In this document: piece after piece, positions 29,605 to 36,550 of the stretch | How the letters are laid out: each line of letters starts with the position of its first letter | How positions within the stretch are numbered: the stretch's first letter is position 1 | DNA from: FCB group bacterium | Lineage (GTDB): Bacteria; Zixibacteria; MSB-5A5; GN15; JAAZOE01 | DNA: 36,589 nt | Direction: 5' to 3' | NCBI GenBank assembly: GCA_024231695.1 | Contig: JAAEQF010000463.1 | Coordinates: 1 to 36,589 of the forward strand | Position numbers and translations under genes: made by a program | The notes under the pieces: generated by a model | What the model was told of the DNA's origin: nothing | The model's database searches: none | The model's input: only the letters and a program-made list of their open reading frames with translations

Positions 29605-31575
29605 TCACCCCGCGCTTACATAGCAATCGCACCCTTGATGTAAGGGCGGATGTTTTTTAAGTCCATAAAACCGCATTTTCCCGGTCCCGTCTTTCGGGTC
29701 CAGTTCGTCGCCGGCTTTGACAAACGACCCGCCGGCAGATATTTTTCTGTTATTTAACGACTTGCAATAAGGACAGGTCTTGTCGCCACGGATGCGCCAT
29801 ACAAGCGACAACCCCGCGCCAAACACAACCCACGAAAAAGCCGCGCCCGATGCTCTGACCGATTCGTCGGTCGTTATCTTTTCCGGGCGCCTTTCTTGCC
29901 ACTCGTCTGCGCGCGTATCAAGCGCAGTTAAATCATCGCTTTCAAGCAACGCGGTCATTTGCCCATGACTTGATGACGCGTGGCGGTCGGCGTACCCCCA
30001 GACATATTGTTTTATTTCAACGTCAAGGTTTATGGCATCGCTCCCGATTTCCTTTTCTGATTCATCGATAACCGCTAACAGGTACGACCTTAAAACCGGC
30101 CCCATTTTCCGCGACACATATTCGGGAAATTTTTTATAGAAATCGTTTAAAAAGTCGCCCATGCTTTCAGCGCCCGCCCTTGCCTGCCTGCCGGCAATCC
30201 GTCTTTTAATCTGCTCGGTTTCGCGCCGTACAACCGCTTCGGCGGCATCTAATATCAAAGGTTTATAGCGCCGGGCGATCCGGTCGCGCATTCGCACCGA
30301 GCGCAGGGCGCTATCTTTTTTGAAAAATTCTCGGAAATTGTCTTTTTCTTCTTCTTTCGGCTCGACCTCTTTAGCCTGTATCTGCATTTCCTCGGCCTGG
30401 TCCAGCGGAACCATGTTAAGCATAACAAAATGTTGATCCCCACCCTCAACCGGATTCATGTTTTCAAGATTCAATATTTTGTTTGGTGACATTGCGCCAA
30501 CCTGAAATAACTTGTTGTAATAGTCAGCCCTTGCCGCAGAATCACCCCTAAGTAAACCCTGCACTTGAAACTCAAAAAACAGGCCGGACCGCCGTTCTTT
30601 TTCAGTTAAAAGCTGTAAGCTGATTGCCGATTCCCATCGGACCAGCCAGTGCATCAGACAGCTATCAACATAGCTTGCGTTTTCTTGCTCCAAATTATTG
30701 TAGTTGCTGTTCTGGCCGTGTATTGCTATTTTGTGCGGCGGCACATGGTACATGCCGCAAATCTCTATTTTTTGATGGTCGCGCGTTTCTAAAAATTGCG
30801 CGTCGTCCATCGGTACAGTCAAAGGCGTGTATGTTTCGCCGTTCTGAAAGACCATGACCGAATGGCTTTTGCCGACGCCCTCGTAATTAGTTTTTAATGC
30901 TTTTAAATATTCCCCCTCGGAGTCGCCCAAATCCACATCCATTGACAGAATCCCGGCGGGATGCGTACCCTGCGAAAAATAATTACTGCCAAAGGTTTCC
31001 GCTGCAAGACCCATTCCGATAGCCTCGCGCGCGATTCCAATCATGGACATACCGACCAAGCCGTTAAACCCGAACCCCGGAATATGAAATATCTGGTCCC
31101 GGCGCCGTGTTACAGGCTTGCCGTCGACCTCGTATTCGTAAACAAGCGCACCGTTTCGCCGGTACACTCGGACCGCGCCTGGGTCTGGAATCGGCCAAAG
31201 CGCAATGATATTGCCGGCGTTGTCGCGCTCAATAGACGAATAATGATTGCCCCAGTATAATAAATGCCCCTGCGATGTTTCCCGATATAGAAACGACGAC
31301 ATGTCCGGGTTGGGCGCGTTATGTAAAACATCGTACATTTTGTGATCTGTTACCGCGTCCTTGCCCCCGCCCTTTCGTTTTCGATAAAGATTAAGAGGCA
31401 GGCGCCCGACATCGCCGGAAATTAAACTGGTACAGGCAAAAACGGTTAGATATTTCGCGGCGTCCTTTTCAGAAACCAACACCCCGGAGCCGGTCGGCGA
31501 AACGACAGGATTATACCAGTAATCGTTCGACGGCCCGTATTTTCGACTTTCAAGAAGTCGCGGCAATATGCCCAT
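29605..31575 (-). CDS. Portal protein fused to a MuF-like domain, 656 aa
   Basis: Residues 1-410 are an HK97 gp3-type portal: YLTVFACTSLISGDVGRLPL, DVLHNAPNPDMSSFLYRETS, GNHYSSIERDNAGNIIALWP, GVGKSHSVMVFQNGETYTPL, and the clip/stem helices through MSPNKILNLENMNPVEGGD. Residues about 420-656 are a phage Mu gpF-like domain: helices, ALDTRADEWQERRPEKITTD, then the Cys-rich end TCPYCKSLNNRKISAG and HPPLHQGCDCYVSAG. Portal and MuF are separate genes in many phages. The fusion places MuF protein on the portal ring, inside or at the vertex. Start has a GGGGGGG ribosome site 12 nt upstream. Confidence 0.9.
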   Translation of the reverse strand: MGILPRLLESRKYGPSNDYWYNPVVSPTGSGVLVSEKDAAKYLTVFACTSLISGDVGRLPLNLYRKRKGGGKDAVTDHKMYDVLHNAPNPDMSSFLYRETSQGHLLYWGNHYSSIERDNAGNIIALWPIPDPGAVRVYRRNGALVYEYEVDGKPVTRRRDQIFHIPGFGFNGLVGMSMIGIAREAIGMGLAAETFGSNYFSQGTHPAGILSMDVDLGDSEGEYLKALKTNYEGVGKSHSVMVFQNGETYTPLTVPMDDAQFLETRDHQKIEICGMYHVPPHKIAIHGQNSNYNNLEQENASYVDSCLMHWLVRWESAISLQLLTEKERRSGLFFEFQVQGLLRGDSAARADYYNKLFQVGAMSPNKILNLENMNPVEGGDQHFVMLNMVPLDQAEEMQIQAKEVEPKEEEKDNFREFFKKDSALRSVRMRDRIARRYKPLILDAAEAVVRRETEQIKRRIAGRQARAGAESMGDFLNDFYKKFPEYVSRKMGPVLRSYLLAVIDESEKEIGSDAINLDVEIKQYVWGYADRHASSSHGQMTALLESDDLTALDTRADEWQERRPEKITTDESVRASGAAFSWVVFGAGLSLVWRIRGDKTCPYCKSLNNRKISAGGSFVKAGDELDPKDGTGKMRFYGLKKHPPLHQGCDCYVSAG

Positions 31576-31581
31576 TATTTT

Positions 31582-31749
31582 TTATTTCCCCCCCAGCGCT
31601 CCGGCCAAGTAACCCATGCAGAGCAACAGCCCGCCCGGAATTGCAAGCGCAGGGCCGATGCCAAACCAAAAAAAAAGACCAATCCCGATAAGGACCAGCC
31701 CCAAAAACATAAACACATCTGAAATGTCGATCTTTTTAATTAGTTTCAC
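31582..31749 (-). CDS. Small membrane protein upstream of portal, 55 aa
   Basis: A frame starting at GTG 31749 ends 6 bp before the portal start. After a basic N-terminus (MKLIKKIDISD) it is hydrophobic and Gly-rich through the end, with one or two transmembrane helices (VFMFLGLVLIGIGLFFWFGI, ALAIPGGLLLCMGYLAGALG). The ribosome site is weak, but the gene is the first after the late promoter and small TM proteins are common just before phage portal genes. Function unknown. Confidence 0.55.
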   Translation of the reverse strand: MKLIKKIDISDVFMFLGLVLIGIGLFFWFGIGPALAIPGGLLLCMGYLAGALGGK

Positions 31750-31755
31750 ATAAAA

Positions 31756-31819
31756 AAACCGCTATATATTGTATAAAAATTCAACTTTTTGAATAATTAA
31801 GCACAATATACAACGGTTT
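31756..31819. promoter_or_regulatory. Large nested inverted repeat, candidate operator
   Basis: Outer 17-bp arms AAACCG...TATATTGT and ACAATATA...CGGTTT (31756-31772 and 31803-31819) match at 15 of 17 positions. An inner perfect hairpin ATTCAA-CTTT-TTGAAT is at 31779-31794. The right outer arm overlaps the -10 box of the adjacent minus-strand promoter, so a protein bound here would block or activate it. The binding protein is unknown; the repeat differs from the AACAGGT sites of the switch. Confidence 0.6.
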
Positions 31820-31834
31820 ATTTAATTTTGTCAA
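31805..31834 (-). promoter_or_regulatory. Promoter of the portal/head gene cluster
   Basis: Minus strand: TTGACA (31829-31834), an 18-bp spacer and TATATT (31805-31810), with TG directly before the -10. It would start transcription near 31798 into the membrane protein, portal and downstream genes. A perfect palindrome TTAAGCC-GAT-GGCTTAA (31840-31856) sits just upstream of the -35. Confidence 0.68.
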
Positions 31835-31865
31835 GATGTTTAAGCCGATGGCTTAATTATGGAAC

Positions 31866-32018
31866 CCTCGCCCTGCCGAGCCAAGCCTAACCCTGCCGCG
31901 CCTCGCCAGACCTTACCACGCCAAGCCTGACCTCGCTGTAAATCTAAATTGATTGAACCCTCGCCCTACCCCGCCGGGCCTTGCCAGACCGTGCCACGCC
32001 CCGCCGTGCCAAGCCTAA
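31866..32018 (-). repeat. Pentanucleotide array A (CCNNN on +, GGNNN in mRNA)
   Basis: About 27 five-base units beginning with CC, with variable last three bases. Fifteen units (31866-31940, ending CTGTA), the 17-bp spacer AATCTAAATTGATTGAA with one extra C (31941-31958), then 12 units (31959-32018). The final unit contains the stop codon of the 164-aa gene. The segment 31936-32003 is nearly identical to 33434-33501 in array C. Confidence 0.92.
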
Positions 32019-32509
32019 CTGCTAATCTCCTTTTTCTTTTCCGGCGCCGGCAACTTCCGCTTTCTGAATGCCGCTTTAATAAATGCGATCCGATGCAACT
32101 TGCTGAATTGCAATTCCTTTCCTTCCGAGTCAAGCAAATCAGCGTCCACGTTTGCAAGCGTATTCATAGACCGCGACAACGCCTTTTGTGATTTTCTAAA
32201 ATGATATTCAGCGCCCTTTCGGACCTGTTCGTTTGGATGCAAAACCTGATAGCCTTTACCGACAACAGGATGCAAGTATAGATTATATTCTGTTAAAAGT
32301 TCCTCTTTTGTCCGTTCGATGCCCGACATATAGTCAAGCTGTTCTTTTTTAGCGTCGTCAATCGTTTTGGCCTGTTTTATCCCCATAAGTTTTTTTAGGT
32401 CTTCGTGTTCAACAACCATGTCGTACGATTCAGTTTCAAACTGTCCGATTATCGCCTCAACCGCTTTTTCCCACATCGGATATGGTGGCAAACATTCAAT
32501 ATTTTCCAT
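32015..32509 (-). CDS. Hypothetical cassette protein, 164 aa
   Basis: Not recognised. Mainly helical and charged: MENIECLPPYPMWEKAVEAI, ESYDMVVEHEDLKKLMGIKQ, DYMSGIERTKEELLTEYNLY, VHPN..VRKGAEYHFRKSQK, with a basic C-terminus (KAAFRKRKLPAPEKKKEISS). It has a strong ribosome site (AAAGGGGTAAAAA). It is bracketed by pentanucleotide arrays on both sides, between terL and portal, and is not part of the usual head module. The alternation of acidic and basic helices suggests a protein-protein or nucleic-acid-binding role; this is weak inference. Confidence 0.6.
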   Translation of the reverse strand: MENIECLPPYPMWEKAVEAIIGQFETESYDMVVEHEDLKKLMGIKQAKTIDDAKKEQLDYMSGIERTKEELLTEYNLYLHPVVGKGYQVLHPNEQVRKGAEYHFRKSQKALSRSMNTLANVDADLLDSEGKELQFSKLHRIAFIKAAFRKRKLPAPEKKKEISS

Positions 32510-32535
32510 TTTTTACCCCTTTCTGTTTTTGGTTT

Positions 32536-32719
32536 CCTCGCGTTGCCGTGCCTTGCCGTGCCCGGCCTCGCCTTGCCATGCCTTGCCTCGCCTTGCCGTG
32601 CTGTAAAACTAAAGCTGTTTGGAACCCTCGCCTTGCCCAACCCTGCCGAACCCCGCCTCGCCGCACCCTGCCCACCGTGCCTCGCCTCACCAATCCCCAC
32701 CGGGCCATGCCTTGCCAAA
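32536..32719 (-). repeat. Pentanucleotide array B (CCNNN on +, GGNNN in mRNA)
   Basis: Fourteen units (32536-32605, ending CTGTA), an AT-rich spacer AAACTAAAGCTGTTTGGAA, then about 19 units (32626-32719) with one 4-bp slip at 32671. Same overall layout as arrays A and C but the units and spacer are more divergent. It begins 4 bp from the stop codon of the 203-aa gene and ends near the ribosome site of the 164-aa gene. Confidence 0.9.
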
Positions 32720-32723
32720 TATA

Positions 32724-33335
32724 TTAATCTATAACTTCAACCGAAAAGCGCCCGAACTGGCCGCCCTTTTCCGGTCGCCAATCGCACATTCCAACCAAGC
32801 GCCCGGCATCTTTAGCGGCTTGAACAAGCGCCTGTTCGTTTATAACGCTACCATCATATAAAGCCGTGAACTCAAGCGACCAATCCTTAAATATCGGCCT
32901 TGACCGCAATATTGACGCTTGCCCGACCTTAACGATAGATTGATGCAAATATTTCTTAAAGTGCTTATCAAGTTCTGGATTCGGCACTTCATCGCGCATC
33001 CTAACGCTGATTGTTTTGCCGGAATAGCGGACCGGGCAATAATCTTCTTCAATAAAGCAACCTGTTTTCCACAACATTCCGTTTTTTTGTTTCGTCGCCC
33101 CGCGCTCCATGCATTTATTGACAACCCGAACAGGTAGCTTAATTTCGCCATCGTAAAAATAAAGCCCACCCTCCCACTCTATCCGGGCCAATTCCCAAAT
33201 GTCTTCTGTTGTTTTTTTGCGCTTGCCCGACTTTTTGCCCATTTCTTGAGCGTATTTATCAAGCGGATTAGCCATTCGGTTGTTGTGCATTAAAAGTTCC
33301 GTTTCCCCTGTCAATTTAAATTTAATCTGTTCCAT
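32724..33335 (-). CDS. Phage-conserved LLMHN-motif protein, 203 aa
   Basis: Shows a pattern I recognise from uncharacterised phage proteins: ...LTGETELLMHNNRMANPLDK near the start, KRKKTTEDIWELARIEWEGG, YFYDGEIKLPVRVVNKCMER, then VGQASILRSRPIFKDWSLEF and a C-terminal GRLVGMCDWRPEKGGQFGRF. The fold looks alpha/beta with ferredoxin-like repeats; a relation to RAMP-type RNA-binding folds is a guess. Its ribosome site (AAAGGAGCGAAACAATG) is nearly identical to those of the recombination-module genes at 4141 and 5441, hinting at an early-module origin. Flanked by arrays C and B. Confidence 0.7.
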   Translation of the reverse strand: MEQIKFKLTGETELLMHNNRMANPLDKYAQEMGKKSGKRKKTTEDIWELARIEWEGGLYFYDGEIKLPVRVVNKCMERGATKQKNGMLWKTGCFIEEDYCPVRYSGKTISVRMRDEVPNPELDKHFKKYLHQSIVKVGQASILRSRPIFKDWSLEFTALYDGSVINEQALVQAAKDAGRLVGMCDWRPEKGGQFGRFSVEVID

Positions 33336-33363
33336 TGTTTCGCTCCTTTGTTAAATGTTTTTG

Positions 33364-33516
33364 CCTCACCTTGCCTGGCCTAACCGCGCCACGCCGAGCC
33401 GAACCTTGCCAATCCTCGCCGAACCTCGCCTCGATGTAATCCTAAATTGATTAAACCCTTGCCCTACCCCGCCGGGCCTTGCCAGACCGTGCCACGCCCT
33501 GCCCTGCCACGCCATG
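33364..33516 (-). repeat. Pentanucleotide array C (CCNNN on +, GGNNN in mRNA)
   Basis: About 15 units (33364-33438, ending ATGTA), the spacer ATCCTAAATTGATTAAA (33439-33455), then 12 units (33457-33516) that stop 1 bp short of the TerL nuclease-half stop codon. The spacer and the following eight units are almost identical to array A, so the two arrays share recent ancestry or exchange sequence. Confidence 0.92.
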
Positions 33517-33517
33517 C

Positions 33518-34195
33518 TCAAACCACCAAAGGTATCTTAATTTTAGCCGGCGGCTGGCTCCGCATTAGCCTGTCCAATGCGTACAGCATCGATACAACGC
33601 CGTCGATTTTGCCCTGCGATTTATCTTTATCCGGTTTCATATAGCCGTCGGCGTTAGTCGAAACAGCAACCGAATCGATCATAAACCGTAATATTGGATT
33701 GTTGCCGTGATTTATTTTCTTTTCCAAAAGTCGCCTTTCCAATTCCGCGCATATAGGCCCGATTTTTTGCGGATGATTCGTGCAGGTGATAATTATCGGC
33801 CTTTTTTCCGTATGGCCCAGGTCTTTGCCGAGTTCAATCGAAAAACCCATGCCGTCAAACGCCCTGTCGACCCCGATTAAGCCGATATTAAAAAATTTGG
33901 AATCCTCGACCACTTCGCGCCGTACGAAATCGTAATCTATCGCGTCGCCCTCGGTCGCGTGAATCCAGCCCTGCTGCGCCCAGGATTGATATAAATCCCG
34001 ATATTTGTTCTTTTTATCGTAAATTTTATGCTCTGGACACCATGTCCGCATAAGAACATCGACTTGCAGGCGATCTTCGTCATACGGAAACAGGTACGCG
34101 GCGCATGTTAGGTCGTCCACGCTCGACAGGTCGATGCCGGCGCAGGCAAACCGGCCCCTGTGCATTTCCCTGGTCTTGTGCCAGTTTAATTTCAA
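33518..34195 (-). CDS. Terminase large subunit, nuclease half, 225 aa
   Basis: The RNase H-like nuclease of TerL: CAGIDLSSVDD (D22), a second acidic site IGLIGVDRAFD (D110) and a third near KIDGVVSMLYALD (D198). It is separated from the ATPase half by a stop codon, 25 bp and a frame change. The TTG at 34195 is the first start in frame; ATG M11 is an alternative (215 aa). A good ribosome site, GGAGCGGAAAGCG, precedes an ATG at 34205 that is one base out of frame; removing one A from TTAATTG would join it in frame. The start is therefore uncertain. It cuts concatemeric DNA for packaging, in trans with the ATPase half. Confidence 0.85.
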   Translation of the reverse strand: MKLNWHKTREMHRGRFACAGIDLSSVDDLTCAAYLFPYDEDRLQVDVLMRTWCPEHKIYDKKNKYRDLYQSWAQQGWIHATEGDAIDYDFVRREVVEDSKFFNIGLIGVDRAFDGMGFSIELGKDLGHTEKRPIIITCTNHPQKIGPICAELERRLLEKKINHGNNPILRFMIDSVAVSTNADGYMKPDKDKSQGKIDGVVSMLYALDRLMRSQPPAKIKIPLVV

Positions 34196-34220
34196 TTAAT
34201 CGCATCGCTTTCCGCTCCGT

Positions 34221-35375
34221 TTAGTCGTTAAAACAATAAACTTCCCTTGAATAATTCTCGTCCCATAAAGTTAAGTCGATCCAGCGCGTTGCCTGCTGGG
34301 TCCAGACGTTCATGCGCTTTGTCAAAAAATTGTTAAGCGCCGCCGGAATCTCGCTGGCATAGACGGCTTTTTTCCTTACGTCGTCGATTCTGGTCATGTA
34401 ACCCGGTATCTGGTCGCCGTTTTTGTCAATTCCGTACCTCTTTCCGCTTTTTGTTATGCCACATAGCCCCGGCATTGCCTTAATCCATAGGTCTTCGTCT
34501 TGCCAATCGTCTTCTGGCGTTCCGGTCGGGTCGACCTTGTGTTCCTCAATCGTCTGCAACCCCGGCCAATCTTTTTTCGTGTCCAGCGTAAATATCATGC
34601 CGAAAAACGTATCATCGCCAAAACCTTTCAAAATTTTGGTCAGATATTCCCGGCGCTGGTAGCAAATCCCGCTCTGGTCGAACCCGGCTGTCGTGATTAT
34701 CAGAATAAGCGGCTGCGACCGGGCGCCGGTCGAATCGTCAATAAGGTCGTGAACTTCCGGCGTCGGATGCGCGTGTAGTTCGTCCAGGCTTGCAAAGTGA
34801 GTGTCGAGCCCGTCAAGGCTTTTTGTATCGCTCGACAGCGGTTCGCACTTGCTCCAAGTGCTTTCGATAGATAAATTATGCTTGTGGTAGGTAATAAGCG
34901 GCGCAAATATCGACGCCCTTGTCAGATTTTGAATGTTCATCCAGACATATTTGGCCTGATCTTTCTTGACCGCGCCGGCGTAAATCTCCGCGCCCGATTC
35001 GCCATCGGCAACGAAAAAGTAAGCGCCCAGTCCGCCGGCGAACGTTGTTTTAGCCCCTTTTCGGCCCATTTCCAGGTATGCCGTTCTGAATCGCCGGGAA
35101 CCGTCGGCATTGTGCCAGCCCATAATATTTGAAACAATGAATTGATAATGCGGAGCCAGCACAAATTCCCGGCCCTTATATTCCTTGCCTTTCCATAATT
35201 TCAGATGGCTGAAAAATTCCAGCGCGCGGTCTGCAGCATCTTCGTCGAACCGCAGACCACGCTTGCCGCCGTTCTTTAGATCGTCAAGATGCCGTTTACA
35301 GGCCAGCTTGACCCATTCGCAGGCGACGGCCTTGCCGGATATTACGTCTTTTGCGTATTTTTTTGATGGATGCAA
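34221..35375 (-). CDS. Terminase large subunit, ATPase half, 384 aa
   Basis: The N-terminal motor domain of an HK97-type terminase: Walker A MGRKGAKTT (about 103-111), Walker B THFASLDELHA (D198, E199), coupling motif III LILIITTAG (223-231), and the C-terminal FLTKRMNVWTQQATRWIDL region that normally leads into the nuclease. The protein stops 12 residues after LWDEN, just where full-length TerL would continue into the nuclease domain encoded next. It drives DNA into the prohead with ATP. Starts 1 bp after the TerS stop. Confidence 0.9.
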   Translation of the reverse strand: MHPSKKYAKDVISGKAVACEWVKLACKRHLDDLKNGGKRGLRFDEDAADRALEFFSHLKLWKGKEYKGREFVLAPHYQFIVSNIMGWHNADGSRRFRTAYLEMGRKGAKTTFAGGLGAYFFVADGESGAEIYAGAVKKDQAKYVWMNIQNLTRASIFAPLITYHKHNLSIESTWSKCEPLSSDTKSLDGLDTHFASLDELHAHPTPEVHDLIDDSTGARSQPLILIITTAGFDQSGICYQRREYLTKILKGFGDDTFFGMIFTLDTKKDWPGLQTIEEHKVDPTGTPEDDWQDEDLWIKAMPGLCGITKSGKRYGIDKNGDQIPGYMTRIDDVRKKAVYASEIPAALNNFLTKRMNVWTQQATRWIDLTLWDENYSREVYCFND

Positions 35376-35873
35376 TTATTTAACCCGCTCCAATTTTTTT
35401 CCTTTTGCCATAAATTTTTCAAGGTCGCTGGCCGCATCCTGTTTGTCGACAGCAACCCGCGTTCGACTCGACGGCGTTGCCCCGAACTCGACCAACCATT
35501 TCCGCATTTCAGCCATTGCCTTTGTCGCGATAGACAAATAAGGCGACTGCATCGGGAAACCGCTTTGCGCTTTTATCAGCATGCCGTGTCTTTGTAGTTG
35601 AGCCTGGGCGTCCAGCCATATCGCATAGGTCGAGCAATACGCGGCCAGCGCCGTCAGGTCCAATTTTGTAAGCAGGCCAATCGGATGCAACTCTTTTGAT
35701 ATCCGCCGCCACTCCTTTTGACCCTCTTTGGTTAGATGCCTCGGCGCCAGCGGTATTCGATCCGATGTTGCCGGCTCCGGCTCGTCTTTCGGTAATGGGC
35801 GATGCGATGTTTTTTGCCCGCCCTGTAATTTCTTGACCCTTGTCGGTTTTGGTTTCGGTCCTGTTTTAGCCAT
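35376..35873 (-). CDS. Terminase small subunit (P27-like), 165 aa
   Basis: Typical small terminase of the P27 family: N-terminal basic Pro/Lys segment (MAKTGPKPKPTRVKKLQGGQ), APRHLTKEGQKEWRRISKEL, LLTKLDLTALAAYCSTYAIW, GFPMQSPYLSIATKAMAEMR and the C-terminal FGATPSSRTRV motif. It recognises the packaging start site and loads DNA on TerL. Placed between the PLD-like gene and TerL, with a 1-base overlap on the PLD side. Confidence 0.92.
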   Translation of the reverse strand: MAKTGPKPKPTRVKKLQGGQKTSHRPLPKDEPEPATSDRIPLAPRHLTKEGQKEWRRISKELHPIGLLTKLDLTALAAYCSTYAIWLDAQAQLQRHGMLIKAQSGFPMQSPYLSIATKAMAEMRKWLVEFGATPSSRTRVAVDKQDAASDLEKFMAKGKKLERVK

Positions 35874-36550
35874 TAGATTAAATCCCTCGCGTCGTTAAAG
35901 GTTTCGCCGAATATCGACCCTTGTTTCTGAAATGCTTTCCGAAACTTTTCTTTATTATCCTGTGGGCGTACCTCAAAACCTTCGGCTGCATCTTGCCCCG
36001 ACCACACCTCGTCGATGATAGCCTGTTGAAATTCCGCGAACGCGATGTCGTCGGATATTTCAAAGTTTTCAAAACGCGGATTATAATTTAAATTCATGCT
36101 GGTTCGGATAACCAGGTTCCAACTGGCATTCCGTATCAATACATATTTGGCATGCGTAACAGTTACCCGGACGGCGTCCGGTCCAAAGGTCGCCAGAAGT
36201 TCCTGGCAGAACTCCGGCTTGCGGCTTTTAAAAGAATAGTCAACCAGAAACCGCAGCGACCGGATGCGACCGTTTGATAAAAACTTATGAGCGCGTTTTA
36301 TATCGCCCGCAGCTGCCGACCAGGTCGCGATAAAAACATCAGCCGGGCCGGTACAGGTCAGGCAATGTTCGATTAAATCAATTAAGGAAAACTGGCCCTT
36401 TGTAAATCCGTATATCTCGCAGCCAGGCGTAAGCGGTCCGACAGCGCGCCCGGCGCTTTCGCCTGCAAATGCCCGGATGGTCTTGCGCCGGGTCCGCTTG
36501 CGCTTGTGGATGGCCGGCGACTTGATGTTTTTTAGGTTTTTATTTGCCAA
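35873..36550 (-). CDS. Phospholipase D-like nuclease next to TerS, 225 aa
   Basis: A single PLD-type catalytic motif is visible: H133-x-K135 (THAKYVLI) with S151 and N153 downstream (RTSMNLNYNP), matching HxK...SxN of PLD-superfamily nucleases. One motif per chain implies a dimer, as in Nuc or BfiI. The N-terminal 35 residues are very basic, suggesting DNA binding. TTG start with AGGGGG 6 nt upstream. Its location directly before TerS suggests a role in packaging or DNA processing; a defence/anti-host nuclease is an alternative. Confidence 0.75.
   Translation of the reverse strand: MANKNLKNIKSPAIHKRKRTRRKTIRAFAGESAGRAVGPLTPGCEIYGFTKGQFSLIDLIEHCLTCTGPADVFIATWSAAAGDIKRAHKFLSNGRIRSLRFLVDYSFKSRKPEFCQELLATFGPDAVRVTVTHAKYVLIRNASWNLVIRTSMNLNYNPRFENFEISDDIAFAEFQQAIIDEVWSGQDAAEGFEVRPQDNKEKFRKAFQKQGSIFGETFNDARDLI

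Noticed and set aside
32367-32861. Open frames across pentanucleotide array B on both strands
   Set aside because: They arise from the stop-free CC-rich units and run across the real genes and their stops.
31866-33516. CRISPR array
   Set aside because: Units are 5 bp with no 25-40-bp repeats, no unique spacers of even length and no cas genes nearby.
9883-36550. Diversity-generating retroelement for the tail fibre
   Set aside because: No reverse transcriptase and no template/variable repeat pair seen near the tail tip or fibre genes.
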